Positions 7,045 through 14,262 of a stretch of DNA of 15,067 nucleotides are shown here, one piece after another. A program made the position numbers and the translations under genes. This DNA is from Clostridium sp. CAG:411. Lineage in GTDB: Bacteria; Bacillota; Clostridia; Lachnospirales; Lachnospiraceae. Each line of letters opens with the position of its first letter. Positions within the stretch are counted from its first letter, which is position 1. The stretch spans positions 101,841 through 116,907 of the forward strand of contig FR899741.1 in NCBI GenBank assembly GCA_000437275.1, given 5' to 3'. The notes beneath the pieces are model-generated. The model worked only from the letters and a program-made list of their open reading frames with translations. It did no database searches and was not told the DNA's origin.

Positions 7045-7065
7045 TTTTTCTCACACGTTATGACT

Positions 7066-7389
7066 CTACTCGTCTAAATCGTCCATATCTTCATCTACTT
7101 CTAAAACATCTAACATTTCAGGTGCTTCCTCGTGAGTCTCTGCCATTTCTGCCTCTTCATCACCACTTAAAATTTTAATCTTAGAGTTGTTCAATTCATC
7201 AATAGCAATGGATAAAGGTTTTTCTCCTTCTCTAACTGCAATTTTAGGCTCTGCAGAATCAATCAACTGTCTTGCTCTCTTTGAAGTAGCAAGCACGATA
7301 GAATATCTACTATTTACTACCTTTTCTTCGCCTTCTTCAACCTCACTATTTACTACTTTCATTAAATCTGTATACGATGGATGTAACAT
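7066..7389 (-). CDS. rpoZ: RNA polymerase omega subunit
   Basis: Omega is a small subunit that helps fold and hold the beta' subunit of RNA polymerase. The 107-residue product starts MLHPSYTDLM and contains the core omega helices around NSRYSIVLATSKRARQLID and EKPLSIAIDELN, which match the conserved ALxxARRA...(K/P)xxAxxEl pattern. Residues about 75-107 form a very acidic tail rich in Glu and Asp; Firmicutes omega is more often 65-80 residues, so the tail is extra. The ATG at 7389 follows AGGAG by eight bases. It is 87 bp after gmk on the same strand, the usual gmk-rpoZ order, and a hairpin follows. Confidence 0.93.
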   Translation of the reverse strand: MLHPSYTDLMKVVNSEVEEGEEKVVNSRYSIVLATSKRARQLIDSAEPKIAVREGEKPLSIAIDELNNSKIKILSGDEEAEMAETHEEAPEMLDVLEVDEDMDDLDE

Positions 7390-7476
7390 ATCTTTATCTC
7401 CTTTCTATTCTCTTCAAAATAATCATTATTTACAAAATGGTATCTATTATGGATAACAAATCACAAAACAATACCT

Positions 7477-8121
7477 TTACAAAGCTTTTAATTCACTCTG
7501 CATCTTGTCAATCAAAGGTGTAAAATCTTCTTCTGCTTTAAACTTCTCACCCTTTTGTAGGCAGTCAGCCGCCTGATTTATAATAGCATTCATCTGCTCC
7601 ACACAATCTTCCATCTTATCATTGATTAAGATATAGTCATATTGATTCATATACTGACTTTCCTCTGCGGCACGTTTCATACGTTTATTAATCGTTTCCA
7701 TATCTTCCGTACCTCGATGAACAAGACGCTGTTTTAATTCAACAGCAGATGGTGGCGTAACAAACAAAAGCAATGCATCTGGAAAACGTTTCTTTACATC
7801 TAATGCTCCTTGAATCTCAATTTCCAAAATCACATTTTTTCCTTCTGCTAATTGTTTTTCTACATATTCCTTTGGTGTTCCATAATAATTGTCTACATAC
7901 TTTGCCCATTCTATCAACTGGTCTTTTTCTATCATGGACTCAAATTCCTGTTTTGTTAAAAAATAGTATTCTCTTCCATGCTCCTCACCAGCTCTTGGAG
8001 AACGGGTCGTAGCTGATATAGACAATGCATACGCATATTTTTCAACAATTGCTTTCATCAAAGTGCCTTTTCCAGCTCCAGAAAAGCCTGAAACAACTGT
8101 TAATACACCTTTTTTGTTCAT
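7477..8121 (-). CDS. gmk: guanylate kinase
   Basis: Converts GMP and ATP to GDP and ADP in the cytoplasm, an essential step of guanine nucleotide synthesis. The 214-residue protein has the P-loop GFSGAGKGT at residues 12-20, the GMP-binding TTRSPRAGEEHGREYYF, ILEIEIQGALDVKK, and a lid segment rich in Arg and Glu (HRGTEDMETINKRM), all standard for the family and of normal length. Its ATG overlaps the remA stop by four bases (ATGA), with GGAGG ten bases upstream inside remA, so translation is likely coupled. Confidence 0.97.
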   Translation of the reverse strand: MNKKGVLTVVSGFSGAGKGTLMKAIVEKYAYALSISATTRSPRAGEEHGREYYFLTKQEFESMIEKDQLIEWAKYVDNYYGTPKEYVEKQLAEGKNVILEIEIQGALDVKKRFPDALLLFVTPPSAVELKQRLVHRGTEDMETINKRMKRAAEESQYMNQYDYILINDKMEDCVEQMNAIINQAADCLQKGEKFKAEEDFTPLIDKMQSELKAL

Positions 8122-8363
8122 ACTGTCTTATCCTCCATCTTTTTTGCTATGGTTTCCGGTAACAGCGCAGACAATAACAAATGCCCACTATCCATAACAA
8201 GCACTGCCTTTGTTTTTCTACCACAGGTAGCATCTACTGCCATTCCATTATCCTTTGCATTTTGTATCATTCGCTTTATAGGGGCAGCTTCTGTAGCAAT
8301 TACAGAAATCACCCTGTCTGCATTTACAATATTACCATAGCCTATACTAATATATCTGCTCAA
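8118..8363 (-). CDS. remA: RemA/DUF370 family DNA-binding regulator
   Basis: RemA in Bacillus subtilis is a small DNA-binding protein that activates extracellular matrix and osmoprotection genes. The 81-residue product keeps the family's core: ISIGYGNIVNADRVISVI, the SAPIKRM-like EAAPIKRMIQ, DATCGRKTKAVLVMDSGH and LLSALLPETIAKK. The start drawn here is the TTG at 8363, nine bases after AAAGGGG, which aligns with the usual N-terminus; an ATG at 8372 abuts the same site and would add the odd residues M-C-C. The gene lies between yicC and gmk, its standard place in Firmicutes. Its stop overlaps the gmk start. Confidence 0.93.
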   Translation of the reverse strand: MSRYISIGYGNIVNADRVISVIATEAAPIKRMIQNAKDNGMAVDATCGRKTKAVLVMDSGHLLLSALLPETIAKKMEDKTV

Positions 8364-8377
8364 ACAACACATCCCCT

Positions 8378-9256
8378 TTATTCGATATTCTGGATTTGTT
8401 CTCTAATCTTTTCAATCTCAGTTTTCAAATCAATTGCCTTGTTTGAAATTTCAATATCATTTGCTTTGGAAAGTATCGTATTCGCTTCTCGATTCATCTC
8501 CTGCGTGATAAAATCTAACTTACGACCTACATTTTCTCCAACATCCATGGTCTTTTGCAAATTTATAATGTGACTGCGCAAACGAACTGTTTCTTCATCC
8601 ACACAAACCTTATCTGCATAAACAATCAACTCTGTAGCCAAAACCGCATCATCTACCTGTTTATCTGCAAGAACTTCGTCTACTTTATTTTTTAACTTTG
8701 CTCGATGTTCTTTTAACATCTCTGGTGAACGCTTTTCGATATACGCAACCAACTCCAGCAATTTATCTGTCTTTGCCATAATATCTTCTTTTAAATGCGC
8801 TCCCTCGGCTTTGCGGCTATCTACAAATTTCTGACAAGCCTGCTTTACGGCATCCTCTAACTCATGCCAGGTGGAATCTTCATCAATGCTGCACTCTTCC
8901 AATGAAAATACCTCTGGATATCGAGACAATTTTGAAATTGTAACATCATTCTCCATCTGCATCTTCCGAGATAATAATTCTAAGTTTTTCCAATATTGTA
9001 CAGCAATATCCTCGTTAAATTTTACGGATACATTGCTTTGAGAGTAATCTTCATACGTCACAAACACATCCACTTTACCGCGACTTACATACTCTTTTAC
9101 AATATTTCGGATTGCTGCATCAAAAAAATTCAATCTTTTTGGCAACTTCACTGATATATCGCTGTATCTGTGATTCACAGACTTTATCTCTACAACAACG
9201 CTTCGTTCCTCCGTTGATAATTCATATCGACCAAATCCGGTCATACTTTTTAACAT
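8378..9256 (-). CDS. yicC: YicC/YloC family endoribonuclease
   Basis: YicC proteins are single-strand-specific endoribonucleases involved in turnover of RNA, including some small RNAs. The 292-residue protein begins with the signature MLKSMTGFGRYE, continues with EIKSVNHRYSDISVKLPKRL, and has a DUF1732-like C-terminal domain (about 205-292) with GRKLDFITQEMNREANTI and KTEIEKIREQIQNIE, typical in length and order. It is the first gene of the yicC-remA-gmk-rpoZ cluster; five bases separate its stop from the ATG option of remA. The ribosome binding site (AAAGAG) is modest. A strong promoter with a leader of about 110 nt lies upstream. Confidence 0.95.
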   Translation of the reverse strand: MLKSMTGFGRYELSTEERSVVVEIKSVNHRYSDISVKLPKRLNFFDAAIRNIVKEYVSRGKVDVFVTYEDYSQSNVSVKFNEDIAVQYWKNLELLSRKMQMENDVTISKLSRYPEVFSLEECSIDEDSTWHELEDAVKQACQKFVDSRKAEGAHLKEDIMAKTDKLLELVAYIEKRSPEMLKEHRAKLKNKVDEVLADKQVDDAVLATELIVYADKVCVDEETVRLRSHIINLQKTMDVGENVGRKLDFITQEMNREANTILSKANDIEISNKAIDLKTEIEKIREQIQNIE

Positions 9257-9373
9257 ATTCTACACTCTTTCATCTAATCTGGTCAACCAAATCTGCTGTC
9301 CTTTCATAAGTCCACCCACTTAAAGTAACTGTCATTTGGTCAAAAAATTTACATAATCCTAACATTCTAGCTT

Positions 9374-9403
9374 ATTATAATATATTCATTTACTCAAAGT
9401 CAA
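9374..9403 (-). promoter_or_regulatory. strong sigma-A-type promoter of the yicC operon
   Basis: On the minus strand TTGACT (9403-9398) and a perfect TATAAT (9379-9374) are separated by 18 bases. Transcription should begin near 9367, giving a leader of about 110 nt before yicC. The -35 lies 17 bases past the end of the M18 aminopeptidase gene. Confidence 0.8.
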
Positions 9404-9420
9404 CCTTTTAAATGGTTAAA

Positions 9421-10800
9421 CTACGCCTCTTCTAAAAATGCCATGTAACCTTTCTTTGCCTCGTATATATCTGCCTTACTGGTAATCTCCCATGGTGCAT
9501 GCATATTTAACACTGCAACTCCACTGTCAATTACTTCCATTCCATACAAGGATAAAATGTAAGCAATAGTACCGCCGCCACCAAAATCTACTTTTCCTAA
9601 TTCCGCAGTTTGGAAGAATACCTGATGTTTATCCATGATGGCACGTAATTCACCCATATATTCTGCATTCGCATCGTTGGAACCTGATTTTCCTCTGGAA
9701 CCTGTAAATTTATTAAACACCATTCCTCTTCCAAAATATGCCGCATTTTTCTTTTCAAATGCAGACGCATAGGTTGGGTCAAAAGCTGCACTTACATCGG
9801 AAGATAACATTTTTGAATTTGCCAATGCACGTCGCAATGTCAATTCACTATAACATCCCATTGCTTCTAATAATTCTGCTACTGTATTTTCAAAGAAATG
9901 AGAACGCATGCCTGTCGCACCCACGCTTCCAATTTCCTCTTTATCCACCAACAAACAACAACTGGTTCTTTTTGCAGCCTTATTTTCCAGCATAGCTACC
10001 AATGAAGTATACGCACACACACGATCATCCTGTCCATATGCCATAATCATGCTTCGATCCATTCCAGCCTCTCTAGCTCTGCCCGCTGGAACTACTTCTA
10101 ATTCAGCAGAAAGGAAATCTTCCTCCTCAAAGTCATATGTTTCTTTTAACAAAGCAAGAATATTGGCTTTTACAGCCTCCTTTTCTTCCCCTTCTATCGG
10201 ACGGCTGCCAATTAATATATTTAAGTCCTCTCCCTCAATTACTTTATTTGCTTTTTTCTCTAATTGCTGTTGTGACAAATGTACCAATAAATCTGTAATT
10301 CCAAAAACGGGATCTGACTCTTTCTCGCCAATCACAACATCAATAACAGTGCCATCTTTTTTTACTACTACACCATGGATTGCTAATGGTAATGTAACCC
10401 ACTGATATTTCTTTATTCCGCCATAATAATGTGTATCTAAGTACGCAAAATCTTTGTCTTCAAAAAGAGGATTTTGTTTAATATCCAATCTTGGAGAATC
10501 GATATGCGCTCCCAAAATGTTCATTCCATCCTCAATCGCATCCGTTCCAATTTGAAACAATGCAATCGTCTTTTTCATACACACTGCATATACCTTATCT
10601 CCCGGCTGCAATTGCTTTCCATTTTTTCTATACTGTTCCAAATTTACATAACCAGCCACCTCTGCCTGCGAGACAATTTCTCTAATGCATTCGCGTTCTG
10701 TCTTTCCCTTATCCAAAAAGGCACAATATCCCTCTGCTAATTCATTCACCTTTTTTTCTTCTACTTCTGAATAACTTTTCCATGCATTTTTACGTTTCAT
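9421..10800 (-). CDS. M18 family zinc aminopeptidase
   Basis: A cytoplasmic metallo-aminopeptidase that removes N-terminal residues from peptides, forming large multimeric shells in known homologues. The 459-residue protein shows the likely dinuclear metal site: H99 in GAHIDSPRLD, D258 in YGQDDRVCAY, E288/E289 in VDKEEIGSVGATG, D335 in SSDVSAAFDP, and H434 in LNMHAPWE. GAHIDSPR and DKEEIGSVG are hallmarks of M18. The ATG at 10800 is chosen because it gives the family-typical MKRKNAWKSY and sits nine bases after GAGAGG; earlier in-frame ATG codons at 10809 and 10845 lack a properly spaced site. It is flanked upstream by the Nudix terminator and downstream by the yicC promoter, so it is probably transcribed alone. 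Confidence 0.95.
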   Translation of the reverse strand: MKRKNAWKSYSEVEEKKVNELAEGYCAFLDKGKTERECIREIVSQAEVAGYVNLEQYRKNGKQLQPGDKVYAVCMKKTIALFQIGTDAIEDGMNILGAHIDSPRLDIKQNPLFEDKDFAYLDTHYYGGIKKYQWVTLPLAIHGVVVKKDGTVIDVVIGEKESDPVFGITDLLVHLSQQQLEKKANKVIEGEDLNILIGSRPIEGEEKEAVKANILALLKETYDFEEEDFLSAELEVVPAGRAREAGMDRSMIMAYGQDDRVCAYTSLVAMLENKAAKRTSCCLLVDKEEIGSVGATGMRSHFFENTVAELLEAMGCYSELTLRRALANSKMLSSDVSAAFDPTYASAFEKKNAAYFGRGMVFNKFTGSRGKSGSNDANAEYMGELRAIMDKHQVFFQTAELGKVDFGGGGTIAYILSLYGMEVIDSGVAVLNMHAPWEITSKADIYEAKKGYMAFLEEA

Positions 10801-10877
10801 TTCACTCATCCTCTCTACATTTTTCTTTTCTATACAATCATACACTTTGCTTGCCTGTTTGATCTTACAAATTTACA

Positions 10878-10910
10878 TAAAGAAAAGGAGCCTGCAATAG
10901 CTCCTCTCCT
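10878..10910 (-). terminator. intrinsic terminator after the Nudix gene
   Basis: On the minus strand an 11-bp fully paired stem (arms 10910-10900 and 10891-10881, two G-U pairs) encloses an 8-base loop; the 3' arm is itself T-rich. It begins 11 bases after the Nudix stop codon and separates it from the M18 gene. Confidence 0.8.
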
Positions 10911-10920
10911 CCTTTCGCAT

Positions 10921-11373
10921 CTAAAAATACTTCTTTGAACCCCATAGGTTGCTTTTCTTTAAATCCACATATTCGCTGTATGCCCGATCTAAAATTTGTT
11001 TCTCATTGGAAAACTTCAAAAGGTGATATGCCTCATGAAATTTGTAATAACCAGAATCTAAAAAAAATTCTTCTCGTTGTGGTTTGCTATAATAACTATC
11101 AGCCATCATTAAATACCAATGAACATTCTTTACTACTGTATCTTGTGGTGTATTGAACGTATATTGACTTTTCCCAACATATTTGATAATAGAAGCGCTA
11201 ACATCCGTCTCTTCCTTCACTTCTCGGAGAGCTGTCTCATTAAATTCCTCGCCTTCTTCTACCGTTCCTTTCGGTAATACCCAGCCTTCATACTTGTTCT
11301 TATAGTTTTTATACAGCAATAAAATTTTTCCTCTGAAAATTACCACACCACCACAGCTCGTTGCCTCAACCAT
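10921..11373 (-). CDS. Nudix hydrolase
   Basis: Nudix enzymes cleave nucleoside diphosphates linked to another group; the substrate here cannot be told. The 150-residue protein has the fold's N-terminal strand pair (CGGVVIF, KILLLY), WVLPKGTVEEGE, and a Nudix box at residues 36-58: G36, E42, and R50-E51-V52-K53-E54-E55 as expected. The box's usual penultimate glycine is aspartate (T56-D57-V58). The metal-binding glutamates are intact, so activity is likely. Residues 100-150 are a Tyr/Lys-rich extension of helical look. The ATG at 11373 lies seven bases after a perfect AGGAGG. It has its own promoter and terminator and is monocistronic. Confidence 0.9.
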   Translation of the reverse strand: MVEATSCGGVVIFRGKILLLYKNYKNKYEGWVLPKGTVEEGEEFNETALREVKEETDVSASIIKYVGKSQYTFNTPQDTVVKNVHWYLMMADSYYSKPQREEFFLDSGYYKFHEAYHLLKFSNEKQILDRAYSEYVDLKKSNLWGSKKYF

Positions 11374-11392
11374 CGCAATTCCTCCTGTTTCT

Positions 11393-11407
11393 TATTGCAT
11401 TGCAATA
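11393..11407. repeat. perfect 15-bp palindrome in the Nudix gene leader
   Basis: TATTGCA, a central T and TGCAATA form an exact 7-1-7 inverted repeat. It lies about 25-40 bases after the predicted transcription start and just upstream of the ribosome binding site. The one-base centre makes it a poor RNA hairpin, so a dimeric repressor site is the more natural reading; this is inference. Confidence 0.5.
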
Positions 11408-11438
11408 CGAATTGGTGTGTATCTATAAACCTAAGCAC

Positions 11439-11467
11439 AGTATAACCCTTTTTTACCCATTTTTCAA
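11439..11467 (-). promoter_or_regulatory. sigma-A-type promoter of the Nudix gene
   Basis: On the minus strand TTGAAA (11467-11462) and TATACT (11444-11439) are exactly 17 bases apart, predicting a start near 11432 and a leader of about 58 nt. It lies just after the penicillin-binding protein gene. Confidence 0.75.
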
Positions 11468-11477
11468 TAGAAACGAT

Positions 11478-12944
11478 TTAATTTCCCAAATAGGATTGAA
11501 AAATTCTTTTTGCGATTGGAACTGCGTATTCACTACCCGTTCCCATTCCTTCTACCACAATGGTTACCGCAATTTTAGGATTATCTGCTGGGGCAAAACC
11601 TGTAAACCATGCATGAGAACTGCCAGATGCATCGTATTCTGCCGAACCTGTCTTTCCTGCAACCGCATAAGAAAAATTAGAAAGTGATGTTGCTGTTCCC
11701 GAAGAGACAACCTCTTTCATAAAATTCGTTAGCACCTTCGCTTCATCTTCCGTCATAATATTCTCGCTTGTCTTTGGTTCATACTGTCTTACAACAGAAC
11801 CATCATTATTTTCCAAGTGATCTACGACATAGGACTTCATCATAACTCCCTTATTTGCTATGGCACCTGTCACCATATTCAAATGTAGCGGAGTAATCTG
11901 CGTTTTTCCCTGTCCCATTGCCGTATGCATAACTTCTTCTTTATTTGAACTTTTTGACAACACAAAGCTGCTTTTTTTGTATACAAAAGTAGTTGGCAAA
12001 TCTCTATTAAATAACATCTGCTCATTATTCTTTTTAAATTGGTTTATACTTAACTGGGTACCCAAATATGCAAAACAGGAATTACAAGATTTTGCAAATG
12101 CATTCTTCAAATTAAGCGTACCATGCACATGATTTCTATAGCAGTTTACAGTAAAACCATCTTGCGTTTCCGTTCCTTTACAATTATATTGAAACTTGTT
12201 GTAATCGCTATGTTCACGAATATATTCCAATGCTGTAAAAATTTTAAAAGTAGAGCCTGGCGGATATAATCCTTGTGTTGCTCGATTGAGCAAACAAGAT
12301 GTTTTATCTGTATCTTGCACAAGACTGTCCCATTTTACATTTAATGAACTAGGATTTGGATCATAATCCGGTTTGGAAACCATAGCCAGTATCTTTCCTG
12401 TAGACGGTTCTGAAACAACAATTGCTCCTCTATAACTTCCCAAGGCATCATATGCAAGCTTCTGCAAATCCACATTTAAGGTCGTAATAGCATTATCTCC
12501 TATTGTTTTTTCCCCTTTTAGTCTCAACTGTAAATTCTCTACAGGATTACCGCTTGATGTAAGCAGGTTAAAATTCTCCATCAACTCAACGCCAGTCTTT
12601 CCTTCTGTAGAATGTCCCACCACATGAGCAAATATACTTCCATACGGGTAGTTTCTGGTTTCACTTCCATCTGTATTTGTACGGGTTTCTGCCAAAACTT
12701 TTCCATCACTGGATAGTATTTTTCCTCGGACAACACGCTGGGCCAACAGATTTTGTCGCTGATTATAGGAGTTATTAATCACATCTTTACTATCTATAAT
12801 CATAAAATAGAGGAAATATCCAAGCAGTCCGATAAACATAGCTACAAAAATATAAGTAACAACCATTACCTGTCCATTTCTGCTTTTTCTTTTTCCTGCT
12901 GCTTTATCATTCGCCTTCGCTTTCTTGCGTCTGATCAACGACAT
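11478..12944 (-). CDS. class B penicillin-binding protein (PbpA-like transpeptidase)
   Basis: A peptidoglycan DD-transpeptidase that cross-links stem peptides outside the membrane. The 488-residue protein has a basic cytoplasmic start, one membrane anchor (about 26-50), a short dimerisation/pedestal region (to about 155) and a transpeptidase domain with all three motifs: S231-T-F-K234, S286-C-N288 and K431-T-G433. It lacks PASTA repeats, and its length and SCN motif resemble the PbpA-type partners of SEDS proteins. A very strong ribosome binding site (AGGAGG nine bases before the ATG) lies inside the end of the upstream SEDS gene, and the two reading frames overlap by 38 bases, so the polymerase and transpeptidase are coupled. 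Whether it works in elongation, division or sporulation cannot be told. Confidence 0.93.
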   Translation of the reverse strand: MSLIRRKKAKANDKAAGKRKSRNGQVMVVTYIFVAMFIGLLGYFLYFMIIDSKDVINNSYNQRQNLLAQRVVRGKILSSDGKVLAETRTNTDGSETRNYPYGSIFAHVVGHSTEGKTGVELMENFNLLTSSGNPVENLQLRLKGEKTIGDNAITTLNVDLQKLAYDALGSYRGAIVVSEPSTGKILAMVSKPDYDPNPSSLNVKWDSLVQDTDKTSCLLNRATQGLYPPGSTFKIFTALEYIREHSDYNKFQYNCKGTETQDGFTVNCYRNHVHGTLNLKNAFAKSCNSCFAYLGTQLSINQFKKNNEQMLFNRDLPTTFVYKKSSFVLSKSSNKEEVMHTAMGQGKTQITPLHLNMVTGAIANKGVMMKSYVVDHLENNDGSVVRQYEPKTSENIMTEDEAKVLTNFMKEVVSSGTATSLSNFSYAVAGKTGSAEYDASGSSHAWFTGFAPADNPKIAVTIVVEGMGTGSEYAVPIAKRIFQSYLGN

Positions 12945-14253
12945 TCTCCTCCACCTCCTTGCTGTTTATAAGATTAATACTGGCAATCGTACAAAACATG
13001 AAAATCATACTTAATACAGAACTACCTCCCGCACTAACCAAAGGTAACGTAACACCTGTGGATGGAATAAATTTGGTAACACCACCCAGAGTCAAAAAAG
13101 TTTGAAACATAATAATTACGCTAAATCCTAATGTCACAAGCTTATAAAATGTTTTTTTCACTTTAACTGTCACATTTATAAACCAAATGAAACAGATCAA
13201 ATATACCAAAATTAGGCATATAGAAAAGAATACTCCAAGTTCTTCTGCAATTGCTGCAAATATAAAATCACTTTCCCTAATCGGAATTGTTTTTGGCATT
13301 CCCTGGGTCAATCCCATTCCAAACCATCCACCTGTACCAATCGCGAAAAGGGACTGTGCCACCTGATACCCTTGATTATTAATCGTACTCCAAGGATCTC
13401 TCCATGCAATGACACGAGTTCGCACATGGGAAAATAAAAAGTAAGCTGCCACTGCTGCTCCAGACCCAGACAATAGACCTCCCAGCAAATACACTGCCTG
13501 TCCAGTTGCTACAAATAACATAAACAAATAGCAGATAAAAAAAATAACTGCACCACCTAAGTCTTTTTCCAATACAAGGATTAAAACAAACACTGCTGCC
13601 ATAGCAGAAATTTTAACAACATTATGAAAATTTAGTGCTTCATGTGACAGAATGGATGCAAAGGCAAATACAAATAAAATTTTTACAAATTCTGACGGCT
13701 GTAATACAACTGGTCCAAGTGTAAGCCAGTTTTTTGCCCCATATTTTTCATTACCAAAAAATAAAACAACCAACAAAATAATGACACCAAGCACAGCATA
13801 AAACCAACCGTCTAATTCTAATTTGGTATAATGCTCCAATACCCATGGCAAAAGTAAACATACTACCATACCAATTAGCATATAAAGGAATTGGTGCTTT
13901 GCGCTATCCAGATTCAGCCGACCAAGCATTACCATACTAATTGAAAATAGCATTTGCATATGACAAATAATCGGTTGATTTTCTCTTTGGTACAGATGTT
14001 TATAAACAACTCCAAAAACGATTAAAAATAATAATTCACATCCGTACAAGCCTAATATCGTTGTATTCATTTCATTTAGATAAATAATGGCATATCCCAG
14101 AAAATGGAATAAGTACATTATCATTTTTTGCTTTCGAACTAATCTCGCCTTTTTTTTCTTTTTCGCAGCAAAGGTACGAAAACCCCAATAGGTATATAAC
14201 GCCATTAATATAGCGATAAAATACCGCGACAATTCTGTTATTACAATTTCCAA
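12907..14253 (-). CDS. SEDS family peptidoglycan glycosyltransferase (FtsW/RodA/SpoVE type)
   Basis: SEDS proteins polymerise lipid II into glycan strands together with a cognate class B PBP. The 448-residue protein has about ten to twelve membrane segments, with LQPSEFVKILFV (184-195), QSLFAIGTGGWFGMGL (300-315), IRESDFIFAAIAEELG (325-340) containing D329, the equivalent of the catalytic Asp of RodA, and GVTLPLVSAGGSS (400-412). The N-terminus carries extra membrane segments compared with about 380-400 residues for RodA. The start is a TTG at 14253, six bases after AGGTG and 9 bp after the U32 gene stop; there is no better ATG nearby. The C-terminal tail is Glu-rich and overlaps the PBP start. 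FtsW, RodA and SpoVE cannot be separated by sequence reading alone. Confidence 0.93.
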   Translation of the reverse strand: MEIVITELSRYFIAILMALYTYWGFRTFAAKKKKKARLVRKQKMIMYLFHFLGYAIIYLNEMNTTILGLYGCELLFLIVFGVVYKHLYQRENQPIICHMQMLFSISMVMLGRLNLDSAKHQFLYMLIGMVVCLLLPWVLEHYTKLELDGWFYAVLGVIILLVVLFFGNEKYGAKNWLTLGPVVLQPSEFVKILFVFAFASILSHEALNFHNVVKISAMAAVFVLILVLEKDLGGAVIFFICYLFMLFVATGQAVYLLGGLLSGSGAAVAAYFLFSHVRTRVIAWRDPWSTINNQGYQVAQSLFAIGTGGWFGMGLTQGMPKTIPIRESDFIFAAIAEELGVFFSICLILVYLICFIWFINVTVKVKKTFYKLVTLGFSVIIMFQTFLTLGGVTKFIPSTGVTLPLVSAGGSSVLSMIFMFCTIASINLINSKEVEENVVDQTQESEGE

Positions 14254-14262
14254 AATTTACAC

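Noticed and set aside
7010..7049. Plus-strand terminator suggested by the run of seven T
   Set aside because: The stem has two mismatches on the plus strand and no plus-strand gene lies upstream; the wobble-paired minus-strand version after rpoZ fits better.
9404..9424. AACC/GGTT hairpin after the M18 gene as a terminator
   Set aside because: The stem is only about 4-5 bp and overlaps the yicC -35 box; it lacks a proper T run.
9908..10405. 165-codon open frame on the plus strand
   Set aside because: It is antisense to the M18 aminopeptidase, whose metal site is intact; no start signal supports it.
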